From: Dechloromonas sp. H13
Lineage (GTDB): Bacteria > Pseudomonadota > Gammaproteobacteria > Burkholderiales > Rhodocyclaceae
DNA: 64,000 bases
Assembly (NCBI RefSeq): GCF_009469615.1
Contig: NZ_SSXX01000001.1
Coordinates: 682,001-746,000, forward strand
Direction: 5' to 3'
In this document: one piece after another, positions 26,280-35,402 of the stretch
Layout: each line of letters opens with the position of its first letter
Numbering within the stretch: position 1 is the stretch's first letter
Notes under the pieces: model-generated
Database searches by the model: none
What the model was told of the DNA's origin: nothing
What the model saw: only the letters and a program-made list of their open reading frames with translations
Program-made: the position numbers and the translations under genes

Positions 26280-27281
<1,002 letters not shown>

Positions 27282-27321
27282 GGGGAACTCCTGCACATGG
27301 TTGGAATTGACAACGATGTGC

Positions 27322-27355
27322 AGGTTACGCGCGCTTCGTTACAGTCAGATGACAG
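27322..27355 (-). promoter_or_regulatory. Pho box and -10 element of pstS
   Basis: Minus strand CTGTCAT-CTGA-CTGTAAC (27355 to 27338) matches the PhoB consensus in both halves. TAACCT (27327-27322) follows after exactly 10 nt, replacing a normal -35/-10 pair. An extra TTACAGT lies just upstream. Confidence 0.85.
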
Positions 27356-27388
27356 ACTGTAACAATGGCGACAGCGGAGACGAAGCGG

Positions 27389-27943
27389 CTATTTCTTCGC
27401 CGGCCGCCCCGCCTTGATGCGCTCGACGCGGGCCATCGCCGCCGTCAGCTCGACGTTGTCGAGGGCGGACAGCAGGGCGATGCCGGCGCGCAGCAGTTCA
27501 CTGCGCCGGACCTTGCCGCCGAAGTCGGCGATGCGCTTCTTGAGCAGCGCGATCTGCGCGTATTCGGTTTCCGGCATCGAGAAGCTGTGGCGCACCAGCT
27601 TGACCTTCTTCGCCTTGGCCGGTTTCGCGGCCTTCAGGGCTTCGGGCGCCACCGGCTGGGCGGGCGGCGGCGGCAGCTTGACCGCCTGCGCCTTGGCCAG
27701 CGCGTCGGCCAGCGCCTTCTTGTTGCGCGCCTTGGTTTCGTCCAGCTTGCTCGGCTTCCTGGCGGCCGGCTTCTTCGTTGCCGGCTTCTTCGCAGCGCTT
27801 TCGCCCGCGGCGGGCGCTTCTGCAGGCGTCTCAGCCGCCGGCTTCGCCGCCACGCGCGGCTGCAGTTTCTTCGGTGCCTTGGGCGCCGGCGCTGCCGCCT
27901 CGGACGGGGCGACGGTCGACGGCGTGTCCTTTTGTTCCGGCAT
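27389..27943 (-). CDS. Ala/Lys/Pro-rich DNA-binding-like protein with C-terminal RHH-like domain
   Basis: A 184-residue protein in two parts. Residues 1-105 are low-complexity, Ala/Lys/Pro-rich ([17 protein letters not shown] and similar), like bacterial histone H1-like tails. Residues 115-165 ([20 protein letters not shown]...[14 protein letters not shown]) look like a ribbon-helix-helix fold. The combination suggests a nucleoid-associated or regulatory protein, but that is inference. The ATG at 27943 has a GGAGAG ribosome site. It is divergent from rpiA, 108 bp apart. Confidence 0.65.
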   Translation of the reverse strand: MPEQKDTPSTVAPSEAAAPAPKAPKKLQPRVAAKPAAETPAEAPAAGESAAKKPATKKPAARKPSKLDETKARNKKALADALAKAQAVKLPPPPAQPVAPEALKAAKPAKAKKVKLVRHSFSMPETEYAQIALLKKRIADFGGKVRRSELLRAGIALLSALDNVELTAAMARVERIKAGRPAKK

Positions 27944-28051
27944 GACTCTCTCCATGAAAACGGTATGCCGAGTTTAGCGACTTTCCAGCGCCGCGAAGTT
28001 AAACTTTTTTTGACAGGTAAAATGCCCGCCATCCCAACAGCGAGGCGCATC

Positions 28052-28720
28052 ATGACCCAGGACGAACTCAAGCAGGCGGTGGCCCAGGCGGCGGCCGATT
28101 ACGTGGCCGCCAACGCGCCGGAAGGCAGCATCATCGGGGTCGGCACCGGCTCGACGGCCAATTTCTTCATCGATGCCCTGGCGCCGCTCAAGGCGCGCTA
28201 CAAGGGCGCCGTCGCCAGTTCGGAAGCGACGCGCAAGCGCCTCGAAGGGCACGGCATCCCGGTCTTCGATCTCAACGACGTCGCCGAGATTCCGGTCTAT
28301 GTCGATGGCGCCGACGAGATCGACGCCGGCCTCAACATGATCAAGGGCGGCGGCGGCGCGCTGACGCGCGAGAAGATCGTCGCCGCCGTCGCCAGGACCT
28401 TCGTCTGCATCTGCGACGCCTCGAAGCTGGTCGACGTGATGGGCACCTTCCCGCTGCCGGTCGAGGTGATCCCGATGGCACGCGCCCACGTCGCCCGCGA
28501 GCTGGCGAAACTGGGCGGCACGCCGTTACTGCGCGAAGGTTTCGTCACTGACAACGGCAACCTGATCCTCGACGTCCGCGGCCTCTCGATCATCGACCCG
28601 AAGGGGCTCGAAGCGCGCATCAACCAGATCACCGGCGTCGTCACCAACGGCCTGTTCGCGGTGCGCCCGGCCGACGTGCTGCTGCTCGGCACCGCCGAGG
28701 GCGTCAGGACCATCGCCTGA
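28052..28720 (+). CDS. rpiA: ribose-5-phosphate isomerase A
   Basis: A 222-residue enzyme interconverting ribose 5-phosphate and ribulose 5-phosphate in the pentose phosphate pathway. Motifs: [11 protein letters not shown] (phosphate loop), YVDGADEID (catalytic Asp) and [14 protein letters not shown]. Length is normal. Single gene. Confidence 0.97.
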   Translation: MTQDELKQAVAQAAADYVAANAPEGSIIGVGTGSTANFFIDALAPLKARYKGAVASSEATRKRLEGHGIPVFDLNDVAEIPVYVDGADEIDAGLNMIKGGGGALTREKIVAAVARTFVCICDASKLVDVMGTFPLPVEVIPMARAHVARELAKLGGTPLLREGFVTDNGNLILDVRGLSIIDPKGLEARINQITGVVTNGLFAVRPADVLLLGTAEGVRTIA

Positions 28721-28752
28721 TTCATTTTCCTGTCACATGCGGGCGCTAGTCT
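28719..28752 (+). promoter_or_regulatory. weak candidate Pho box upstream of the phasin gene
   Basis: GATTCAT-TTTC-CTGTCAC (28719-28736) has one perfect and one 4/7 half-site; TAGTCT lies 10 nt after it. It overlaps the rpiA stop and is 45 bp before the phasin start. The spacing agrees with the stronger boxes, but the left half is poor. Confidence 0.3.
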
Positions 28753-28780
28753 GGCGGCATCGAAGCACCGGGAGCGCCCC

Positions 28781-29344
28781 ATGTACTTGTCGCAGCAACA
28801 GATCGCCCAGACACGGGAACAGGCACTGAACAACCTGGCCGGCCTGTCGGCGACCTGCCTCGCCGCCAGCCAGCGCCTCGCCGACCTCTTTTCCGCCGCC
28901 GGCCGTGACGCACTGCACCTCGGCAGCAGACAGTTCGCACAGTTCGGCCACGGCCAGCTCGAATCGCTGACCAGCTTTCCCGCCGCCCTGTGGCTGGAAG
29001 GCAGCGCTCGCCACAGCAAGCTGCTCGACGCCGCCTGCGAGATCCTCGGCGAGGCGCACAAGTCGCTGATCCAGTCGGCGGAAGCGCAGGTGCGCGTCTT
29101 CGACGCCATCGTCTTCGCCAGCATCGACCGCGCCGCCCGGAGCAGCCCGTGGGAAGGCGAGGTCGCCCTGGCGGCGCTGCGCACGACGCTCGCCTCGGCG
29201 GAGCAGACGCTGCACGGCGTGAGCGCGGCGGCCATCGAGACTGTGCAGCTGGCCGAGGACGAAGTACATCAGATTTCCGCAAGCCTGACGGAGAACGGCG
29301 AGACAACAAGGCCAACCAGGCGGGGCCGCACGACAACCAGATAA
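28781..29344 (+). CDS. phasin family protein
   Basis: A 187-residue, mostly helical, amphipathic protein of the phasin type (LSQQQIAQTREQALNNLAGL at the start; the FGHGQLESLTSFPAALW region typical of phasin_2). Phasins coat polyhydroxyalkanoate granules. The C-terminal tail is basic and disordered. No PHA synthase is in the window. It sits between rpiA and a patatin-like gene and ends at a clear terminator. Confidence 0.75.
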   Translation: MYLSQQQIAQTREQALNNLAGLSATCLAASQRLADLFSAAGRDALHLGSRQFAQFGHGQLESLTSFPAALWLEGSARHSKLLDAACEILGEAHKSLIQSAEAQVRVFDAIVFASIDRAARSSPWEGEVALAALRTTLASAEQTLHGVSAAAIETVQLAEDEVHQISASLTENGETTRPTRRGRTTTR

Positions 29345-29380
29345 ACATCCCGCGCGAGGGAACGCGAGTCTCTCTCCTTT

Positions 29381-29408
29381 GGCCCGGCGCCGAGCCGGGC
29401 TTTTTTTC
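29381..29408 (+). terminator. intrinsic terminator after the phasin gene
   Basis: GCCCGGC-GCC-GAGCCGGGC type stem followed by seven T. It lies 37 bp after the phasin stop. Confidence 0.8.
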
Positions 29409-29468
29409 GCCCGTCCGGGCGAATGCTGGTAGCCTGTCGCGGTCGACCACCCGCCACGCCCGAATTCC

Positions 29469-30521
29469 ATGCCCACCCTGACACCACCCCGCCGCACCAC
29501 GGTCAGCCTCGCCCTGCAGGGCGGCGGCGCACACGGTGCGTTCACCTGGGGCGTCCTCGATGCGCTGCTCGAAGACGGCAGCCTCGGCTTCGAGGGTGTC
29601 AGCGGCACCAGCGCCGGCGCGATGAACGCCGTCTGCCTGGCGCAGGGCCTGATGACCGGCGGCCGCGACGGCGCGCGCGAGGCGCTGGCGCGCTTCTGGA
29701 CCGCGGTCGGCGAAAGCTCGCCGTTCGCCGATGGCACGCCCGGCGGCGAGGGCGAGCCGCCGACCATCCCGGCGGCGCTCAAGCTGATGCTGCAATGGAC
29801 GGATTACCTCTCGCCCGAGCAGATGAACCCGTTCGACCTCAATCCCCTGCGCGACATCGTGGCGGCGCAGATCGACTTCGAGCGCCTGCGCGTGCACTGC
29901 CCGGTCAAGCTGTTCATCGCCGCGACCCACGCCAACTCGGGCAAGCTGCGGCTGTTCCAGAACCGCGAGCTGTCGGTCGAGGCGCTGCTCGCCTCGGCCT
30001 GCCTGCCCAACATCCACCGCACCGTGACGATCGCCGGCGAACCCTACTGGGACGGCGGCTACAGCGCCAACCCGGCGGTCTTTCCGCTGTTCTACGACTG
30101 CGCGGCGGCCGACATCCTGCTCGTCCTGCTCGCCCCGCTGCACTTCGGCGAAACGCCGGATTCGGCCACCGACATCCGCGCCCGGCTGCGAGAACTGGGG
30201 TTCAGCGCCACCTTCCTGCGCGAGATGCGGATGTTCGCCCACCTGCGCGAGCGGGTCGGCGAATCGCGCCTGCCCGCCTGGCTGCAGGCCTGGATACCGA
30301 TCGGCCAGCTCGAGCAACGGGTGCGCCAAGTGCGCTTCCATGCCGTCAGCGCCGACGCCGTGCTGGGCGAACTGCCGGCCGAGACCAAGCTCGCCGCCAG
30401 CCTGCCGTTCTTCCAGCGCCTGCGCGACGACGGGCGCGAGCACGCGCGCGCCTGGCTGGCCGCCAACCGCACCGCGGTCGGCCGCCGCTCGACGCTCGAC
30501 CTCGCCAAGGTCTATTACTGA
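29469..30521 (+). CDS. patatin-like phospholipase
   Basis: A 350-residue serine hydrolase of the patatin/RssA family. The oxyanion motif LALQGGGAHGAF (about 15-24), nucleophile S48 in SGTSAG and catalytic Asp in WDGGYSANP (about residue 195) are all present. Such enzymes release fatty acids from membrane lipids or other acyl esters. There is no signal peptide, so it is probably cytoplasmic. Single gene followed by repeat copy 5. Confidence 0.88.
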   Translation: MPTLTPPRRTTVSLALQGGGAHGAFTWGVLDALLEDGSLGFEGVSGTSAGAMNAVCLAQGLMTGGRDGAREALARFWTAVGESSPFADGTPGGEGEPPTIPAALKLMLQWTDYLSPEQMNPFDLNPLRDIVAAQIDFERLRVHCPVKLFIAATHANSGKLRLFQNRELSVEALLASACLPNIHRTVTIAGEPYWDGGYSANPAVFPLFYDCAAADILLVLLAPLHFGETPDSATDIRARLRELGFSATFLREMRMFAHLRERVGESRLPAWLQAWIPIGQLEQRVRQVRFHAVSADAVLGELPAETKLAASLPFFQRLRDDGREHARAWLAANRTAVGRRSTLDLAKVYY

Positions 30522-30533
30522 CCCGGCGCCCCG

Positions 30534-30570
30534 GTTTTCGGCTTTTTTCGGGCGTCGACCGCAGCCAACC
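30534..30570 (-). repeat. dispersed intergenic repeat, TGCGGTCGAC family, copy 5
   Basis: Minus strand GGCTGCGGTCGACGCC followed by CGAAAAAAGCCGAAAACCGG. It is directly downstream of the patatin-like gene. Confidence 0.7.
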
Positions 30571-30574
30571 CCCG

Positions 30575-30608
30575 CCTTCATCTTCCTGTAATCCGCCGCC
30601 CGCATGCT
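30575..30608 (+). promoter_or_regulatory. weak candidate Pho box upstream of the small CYCC protein
   Basis: CCTTCAT-CTTC-CTGTAAT (30575-30592) has 5/7 and 6/7 half-sites; CATGCT lies 10 nt later. The next gene starts at 30644. The -10 is weak. Confidence 0.3.
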
Positions 30609-30643
30609 CCCCCGTGCCCATACACCACAGGCCGGAGAGCGCA

Positions 30644-30880
30644 ATGTCGGACATGCTGTTTTGCTACTGCTGCCGGAAACACCACCCGCGCGAGCAGATG
30701 CGCCGCTTCACCACCCGCAGCGGCGAGCGCTGGCGCTGCCTGCGCAGCATCGCGGCAGCGCGCAGCCACCCCGGCGAGCGCGACGCCTTCGGGCGCCGGC
30801 AATCCGAGCAGAACCGGCAGGCGGCGGTCCACGTGGCCGAGCGGGTGGCGCTGTTGCGCCTGCGGCACGAGGCGCCGTGA
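30644..30880 (+). CDS. hypothetical 78-residue Cys-rich basic protein
   Basis: A small basic protein starting MSDMLFCYCCRKHHPREQM; the CYCC cluster with HH and a later cysteine could bind zinc. The C-terminal half is Arg/Glu-rich and helical. A ribosome site (CCGGAGAGC) precedes the ATG. The stop overlaps the GTG start of the next gene, so the two are coupled. I recognise no family. Confidence 0.6.
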   Translation: MSDMLFCYCCRKHHPREQMRRFTTRSGERWRCLRSIAAARSHPGERDAFGRRQSEQNRQAAVHVAERVALLRLRHEAP

Positions 30881-31326
30881 GCAAGCTGCTGATCCGGCCG
30901 CTCGACGTGCATGACATGATTCAGCTCGACGCGGCGATCGACGTCGTCGAACACGCCTTCGCCGATCCCGAACGCTACGGCCGCGAGCGCATCGCGCGCG
31001 AGATGCTGGCCGACGATCCGGTGTTCTACCGCCAGTTCTTCGTCGCCATCAAGGTCGGCAAGGTCGTCGGTGTCGGCGGCGCCAAGGCCGCCGACTGGGC
31101 GGCCAGGACGCACCTGCTGTACCTCTCCGCGGTCGCCCCCGAACGGCGCGGGCAGGGCATCGCCCGGGCGCTCCTCGCGGCGCGCGTCGAATGGCTGGTG
31201 AAGCGCTTCGAATCGGGCCGGATACTGGTTTCCACGGCACGCACGCGGCGCTTCCGCGAACTCGGCTTCACCGAGGTCCGCGCCAGCGAGATCGACGGAC
31301 GCCACCTGATGCTCTACCGCTTCTGA
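30877..31326 (+). CDS. GNAT-family N-acetyltransferase
   Basis: A 149-residue GNAT with GTG start overlapping the previous stop (GTGA). The acetyl-CoA-binding motif A is LYLSAVAPERRGQGIARALL (about residues 80-99). The acceptor is unknown. A longer frame reading through the upstream gene in another phase is a shadow. It is the last gene before phoX. Confidence 0.82.
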   Translation: MSKLLIRPLDVHDMIQLDAAIDVVEHAFADPERYGRERIAREMLADDPVFYRQFFVAIKVGKVVGVGGAKAADWAARTHLLYLSAVAPERRGQGIARALLAARVEWLVKRFESGRILVSTARTRRFRELGFTEVRASEIDGRHLMLYRF

Positions 31327-31344
31327 GCGGCCGCCGCGCCGGCA

Positions 31345-31378
31345 CGGTCACCTTTCTGCAACATCCGGCGGCGATACT
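31345..31378 (+). promoter_or_regulatory. Pho box and -10 of phoX
   Basis: CGGTCAC-CTTT-CTGCAAC (31345-31362), 6/7 in each half-site. GATACT (31373-31378) follows after exactly 10 nt. The phoX start is at 31408. Confidence 0.7.
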
Positions 31379-31407
31379 GGCGCGCATCGACCCCGCGAGA
31401 AATCTTG

Positions 31408-33354
31408 ATGGCCAACTCGTGCTTTGACCCCGCCGACGCGGACGCCCACCCCGGCGCATTCGCCGCGCTGGCCGATCCGTTCCGCCGCCGCCTGCTGTCG
31501 GCCGCCGCACTGACCGCCGCCGGCGGTGCCCTGGCCGGCGTCGGGATCCCGCTGCCCAGCCTGGCCGCCAGCGCCGGCCGGGCGGCCGGCGCGCTCCACG
31601 CCTTCACCGGCATTCCGCCATCGACCGCCGACGCGGTGCTGCTGCCCGACGGCTACGCGGCCAGCCTGCTTTACGCCTGGGGCGATCCGATCTCCGACGG
31701 CCCGCGCGCCCGTGCCGACGCCGGCGACGACGCCACCGCCCAGTTGCAGCAGGCCGGCATGCACCACGACGGCATGCATTTCTTCCCGTTCATCGAACAC
31801 GGCAGGCCGTCGTCGACGCACGGCCTGCTCTGCATCAACCACGAATACACCGACGACGGCCTGCTGCACCGCGACGGCATGCACGACTGGAGCGCCGACA
31901 AGGTGGCGAAATCGAAGGCCGCGCACGGCGTTTCGGTGATCGAGGTGCGCCGCGACAAGGAGGGCTGGCAGGTCGTCCGTCCGTCCCGCCTGGCACGCCG
32001 CATCAGCGCCGACACCCCGTGCCGCGTCGCCGGCCCGGCGCGCAACCACCCGGCCCTGGTCACGGCCGGCGACCGGCGCGGCGAAGTCGTCCTCGGCACC
32101 GTCAACAACTGCGCGATGGGCGTCACGCCGTGGGGCACCTACCTGACCTGCGAGGAGAATTTCAACGGCTATTTCAGGGGCCCGCCGACGCCGAGCGCCG
32201 ACCAGAAACGCTACGGCCTGACCGAGAAGGGCTTCGGTTTTCGCTGGCACGAGCACGACGAGCGTTTCGACGCGACGCGCCACCCCAACGAGGTGAACCG
32301 CTTCGGCTGGGTCGTCGAGATCGACCCGTGGGATCCGCAAAAGCCGCCGGTCAAGCGCACCGCGCTCGGCCGCTTCAAGCACGAGGGCGCCACCTGCACC
32401 CTCGCCGGCGACGGCCGCGTGGTCGTCTACATGGGCGACGACGAGCGTTTCGAGTACGTCTATAAATTCGTCTCGCGCGACCGCTACCGGCCTGGCCACC
32501 CGGACAACGCCAATCTGCTCGACACCGGCACGCTCTATGTCGCGCGCTTCGACAACGACGGCCAGGGCCGCTGGCTGCCCCTGCGCCACGGCGAAAACTA
32601 CCCGAACGGCGCGTTGATCGCAGCCAACGGCTTCGCCGGCCAGGGCGACGTGGCGATCCGCTGCCGCCAGGCCGCCGACCTCGCCGGCGCGACGAAGATG
32701 GACCGCCCCGAGTGGATCGCCGTGCATCCAGAGAGCGGCGAGGTCTATGTCACCCTGACCAACAACGGCAAGCGTGGCACGCCCGAGGTGCCCGGCCTCA
32801 ACGCCGCCAACCCGCGCCCGGAAAACCATTTCGGGCACATCGTCCGCTGGCGCGAAAACGGCCATGACGCGGCGGCGACCGCCTTCGAATGGGACATTTT
32901 CGCGTTGGCCGGCGATCCGCAGAACCCCAACGCGAACAAGCAGGGCAACATCCGTGGCGACGCCTACGGCAGCCCGGACGGCCTGTGGTTCGATCCAGAC
33001 GGCCGGCTGTGGATCCAGACCGACATATCGACCAGCGTACTGAACCAGGGTGACTTCGCCAACCTCGGCAACAACCAGATGCTGGTCGCCGACGTCAAAA
33101 GCGGCGAAACCCGCCGCTTTCTGACCGGGCCACGGGGCTGCGAGTTGACCGGCATCACCGCGACGCCGGACGGCCGGACGCTGTTCGTCAATATCCAGCA
33201 CCCCGGCGAAACGGCCAGCGAGCGCTCCGATCCGGCCAACCCGACGGCTGTTTCCGCCTGGCCGGCCAACCAGTTCCCGCAGGCGGTCGGCGGCCGCCCG
33301 CGCTCGGCAACGATCGCCATCACCCGGCCCGACGGCAAGCCGGTCGCGGCCTGA
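31408..33354 (+). CDS. phoX: PhoX-family alkaline phosphatase (DUF839)
   Basis: A 648-residue phosphatase that releases phosphate from organic phosphomonoesters outside the cytoplasm, using Ca/Fe cofactors. A long N-terminus carries a twin-arginine-like signal (DPFRRRLLSAAALTAAGG, about 24-41), as expected for Tat-exported PhoX. Family motifs: LLCINHEYTDDGL, WGTYLTCEENFNGYF, NEVNRFGWVVEIDPW, GSPDGLWFDPDGRLWIQTD and LTGPRGCELTGI. Length is normal. The Pho box upstream fits phosphate control. A TTG one codon upstream of the ATG is possible but unlikely. Confidence 0.92.
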   Translation: MANSCFDPADADAHPGAFAALADPFRRRLLSAAALTAAGGALAGVGIPLPSLAASAGRAAGALHAFTGIPPSTADAVLLPDGYAASLLYAWGDPISDGPRARADAGDDATAQLQQAGMHHDGMHFFPFIEHGRPSSTHGLLCINHEYTDDGLLHRDGMHDWSADKVAKSKAAHGVSVIEVRRDKEGWQVVRPSRLARRISADTPCRVAGPARNHPALVTAGDRRGEVVLGTVNNCAMGVTPWGTYLTCEENFNGYFRGPPTPSADQKRYGLTEKGFGFRWHEHDERFDATRHPNEVNRFGWVVEIDPWDPQKPPVKRTALGRFKHEGATCTLAGDGRVVVYMGDDERFEYVYKFVSRDRYRPGHPDNANLLDTGTLYVARFDNDGQGRWLPLRHGENYPNGALIAANGFAGQGDVAIRCRQAADLAGATKMDRPEWIAVHPESGEVYVTLTNNGKRGTPEVPGLNAANPRPENHFGHIVRWRENGHDAAATAFEWDIFALAGDPQNPNANKQGNIRGDAYGSPDGLWFDPDGRLWIQTDISTSVLNQGDFANLGNNQMLVADVKSGETRRFLTGPRGCELTGITATPDGRTLFVNIQHPGETASERSDPANPTAVSAWPANQFPQAVGGRPRSATIAITRPDGKPVAA

Positions 33355-33364
33355 CCAAAAAGCG

Positions 33365-33389
33365 GAAACCCCGCCGCAGCGGGGTTTCC
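33365..33389. terminator. intrinsic terminator between phoX and yggX
   Basis: GAAACCCCGC-CGCA-GCGGGGTTTC preceded by an A-run. It is placed between two convergent genes and could serve both. Confidence 0.75.
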
Positions 33390-33407
33390 TCGGGGCCGGT
33401 CCGGCGC

Positions 33408-33680
33408 TCAGGCCTTGGGCGGAACGTAGCCCTGGATCTGGTCGGCGCCTTCGCCGAAGAAATGCTTCTCGACCTGCTCGGTCAGGTACTTGCGGTGGCG
33501 GGCATCGACCAGGTTGAGGCGGTTCTCGTTGATGATCATGGTCTGCATCTTGATCCACTGCTGCCAGGCTTCCTTCGAGACGTTCTCGAAGATGCGCTGG
33601 CCGAGCGCGCCGGGATAGGGCGGGAAATCGAGACCTTCGGCTTCGCGGCCGAGCTTGATGCAATTGACGGTACGTGCCAT
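33408..33680 (-). CDS. yggX: Fe(II)-trafficking / oxidative-damage protection protein
   Basis: A 90-residue YggX-family protein: [20 protein letters not shown] with the conserved C7, then [21 protein letters not shown]. It protects iron-sulfur clusters from oxidation. It normally follows argA in related bacteria; here the original argA 3' end (stop codon at 33711-33713) survives 30 bp upstream, but the rest of argA is 8.9 kb away beyond the integrated element. Confidence 0.94.
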   Translation of the reverse strand: MARTVNCIKLGREAEGLDFPPYPGALGQRIFENVSKEAWQQWIKMQTMIINENRLNLVDARHRKYLTEQVEKHFFGEGADQIQGYVPPKA

Positions 33681-33709
33681 GTGAAACTCCGTAGGTGACA
33701 GTGCGGTGG

Positions 33710-33738
33710 ATTATAAAGTCTTGAACAGACTCTTTGAA
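33710..33738 (-). promoter_or_regulatory. candidate hybrid promoter for yggX at the element junction
   Basis: TTCAAA (33738-33733, element DNA) and TATAAT (33715-33710, old argA end) on the minus strand are separated by 17 bp. If functional, the insertion created a new promoter for the displaced yggX. Confidence 0.4.
33718..33728 (-). other. attL core (chromosomal argA end)
   Basis: Minus strand CTGTTCAAGACTTTATAA (33728-33711) still encodes Leu-Phe-Lys-Thr-Leu-stop, the original C-terminus of ArgA, now cut off from its gene. Confidence 0.75.
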
Positions 33739-34130
33739 TCGGCCGCAAAGCCAGTAAACATAATGGTTTGATGTTTTCCGATTTCCTCTAGCTACCAATG
33801 TAGCCACACAAAAACCGGCCGCTGGGGACATTCTACCCAATGCCGGCCGGCCTTCCATCCTACCCCCTCCATTTTTCCCGCTGATACCCCCCCTCCCTTA
33901 TTTCGCGCCGCTGCCCAAAGAGGGGAGCGGCCGGTCTAGGGCCAATGCACCCTAGACTTTTTAACCCCCCCTCCCCATCTGGAAACCCCCGCACGAAAAA
34001 ATCTATCTATGCGCTCGGCGCCCGGAATGGGAAGCCTAGACTTTTATAACCCCCTTGGTGTCGCCCTATAACTAGACAGCAAGCGGGGTGCGAATTACCC
34101 GCAGGATGAAAGGCCAGGAAGGACCCGCAA
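33729..34130. other. left end of the element, non-coding
   Basis: No gene seen. It has TAGCTAC (33789-33795) and TAGCCACA (33801-33808), matching sequences near the integrase and likely arm-type sites. C-runs follow, and a direct repeat CCTAGACTTTT with TAACCCCC is found at 33951-33969 and 34035-34054. Confidence 0.5.
34114..34130 (+). repeat. 17-bp direct repeat flanking the DUF772 gene, left copy
   Basis: CCAGGAAGGACCCGCAA, repeated exactly at 34706-34722. Confidence 0.6.
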
Positions 34131-34628
34131 CTAGGCCAGGGGTTGCCGCCTGAATATCGGCTCCCGAATGTAGCCCGGTCGAAACGCCAAGCCCTGCAAC
34201 AGAAAGGACCGCTCCACAATCACACCGAAGCGCCCCAACACCCCGGCCGCGTCAAGGCTGGTTCTGAATGCCCGCAAGGCGGACGCGGACGGGGGGCGCG
34301 GTTGCCAGGGGTCGGTCCCGACAAACAGGGCCAGGGCGTAGGAATCGAGAATGGCGTTTTCGGTTGCATCGTCGGACAGCTCCCAAACCTCTTGGACAAC
34401 CCGGCAGCGCATCATCATTGCCAGGCTGTACCCCTTCCGGCCGCGCTTACGTTGGTCTGCCTGGTAATGGGGCCGGCATAGCGCCTCAAGATCGGGCCAA
34501 TTCACCGTCTGTTCGATCAAGCCTAGGGCGACCGCTCGGGAAGGCTGGCGGGCTTTCGGCCAGCGCACAGAGCCAAACAGGCTTGGCCGGACTGCACCCG
34601 CTAAATTGTAATTTTCTCGTCTGGTCAT
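34131..34628 (-). pseudogene. IS5-type transposase N-terminal (DUF772) remnant
   Basis: A 165-residue open frame with the DUF772 helix-rich domain found at the N-terminus of IS5/IS1182 transposases: NWPDLEALCRPHY, GRKGYSLAMMMRCRVVQEVWELSDDATENAIL and ALRAFRTSLDAAG. The DDE catalytic domain is missing; translation stops at the 17-bp repeat. It could be a truncated insertion sequence or a domesticated stand-alone DUF772 protein. The intact frame favours recent loss or function, which I cannot decide. Confidence 0.6.
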
Positions 34629-34705
34629 TGTTTTAGAAATTTCACTATGTTGAGAACTTGCCGCCTGAACGTTTCACGCGCGCGAATGGACCCGCCCGCT
34701 TGATC

Positions 34706-34722
34706 CCCAGGAAGGACCCGCA
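34706..34722 (+). repeat. 17-bp direct repeat flanking the DUF772 gene, right copy
   Basis: Exact match to 34114-34130; the two copies bracket the transposase remnant and its upstream region. Confidence 0.6.
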
Positions 34723-34815
34723 AGCCCTGCCCCGCCCTCTGCCTGGTCGTCTTGCCAGGGCTTTTTCTGACGCAAAACAATTTCCGCCGCGCCCCCTACG
34801 CGCGCCCGGTTGCAG

Positions 34816-34975
34816 GGCTTTTCTTCTTACCCCTACCGAAATACGCCGGGACAACCGGGACAACCGGGACAAACGCCGGAAACCCTTGCCAATAGGGCGT
34901 CTAGTGTTTCCATTCTGCATATTTACGCCGGGACACAGCCGGGACACGCCGGGACACTTCAGAATCAGGACGTTG
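34816..34975 (+). repeat. long inverted repeat of the element, left arm, with iterons
   Basis: About 160 bp, nearly identical in reverse complement to 40983-41142. It contains three tandem CCGGGACAA units (34857 region) and, after a unique middle (TCTAGTGTTTCCATTCTGCA), three CCGGGACAC units. Iterons in this form often bind a replication initiator. Confidence 0.8.
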
Positions 34976-35063
34976 CATGACGGGCGCAGGGCTACAAATA
35001 CGGGCGCGCCATCGCGTCCCGCATCGCCCCCCGGCGCGTTCGCTTTGGGGATGTACCGGCAGC

Positions 35064-35402
35064 TCATAAGCCCGGCCATCTGTCCCGCCCTGGTCGCTGG
35101 TCGGGGTCGCCCGGCTGGGGTTTGAAACCCTCGCAGCGGCGCAGCCAATCCGGGGCGGGTGCATAGGTCCGGCTGGCGACAACCTCCCGGCGGGCGACCG
35201 CCAGGCAGCGCCCATTGCCCGCCAGATTGCCGCACTCCGCACAGCGCCGCCGGTTGTCCCCGCGCCGCTCGGGGTCGCCAATGCCAGGCAGTCCGGCCGG
35301 CATGCCCGCCCCCTCGCTTGCTGGCGTCTTTGCCTGTCCCGCATCGGGCAGCGCCGGGGGCCGGGCATCGCCCCCGGATAACATGCCGTCCCAATCAATC
35401 AT
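35064..35402 (-). CDS. small Cys-motif protein after the primase gene
   Basis: A 112-residue protein with CAECGNLAGNGRC (possible zinc site) followed by RRCEGFKPQPGDPDQR. Proteins with a CxxC-x(n)-GRCLA...RRCEGF layout commonly follow primase genes in integrative elements, as far as I recall; the function is unknown. The ATG lies 8 bp inside the end of the primase gene, so the two are coupled. Confidence 0.65.
   Translation of the reverse strand: MIDWDGMLSGGDARPPALPDAGQAKTPASEGAGMPAGLPGIGDPERRGDNRRRCAECGNLAGNGRCLAVARREVVASRTYAPAPDWLRRCEGFKPQPGDPDQRPGRDRWPGL

Larger units (their letters stand above)
34629..35063. other. spacer with left inverted-repeat arm, no gene
   Basis: Holds the second 17-bp direct repeat (34706-34722) and the left arm of the long inverted repeat. 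I see no convincing coding frame; the open frames across it lack family features. Confidence 0.5.

Noticed and set aside
34840-34960. CCGGGACA repeats as a CRISPR array
   Set aside because: Units are 9-11 bp and directly adjacent with no spacers, and no cas genes are present; iterons fit better.
34645-35394. 249-codon minus-strand frame across the left inverted repeat
   Set aside because: It reads through the repeat and overlaps the better supported 112-residue Cys-motif gene; no family features.
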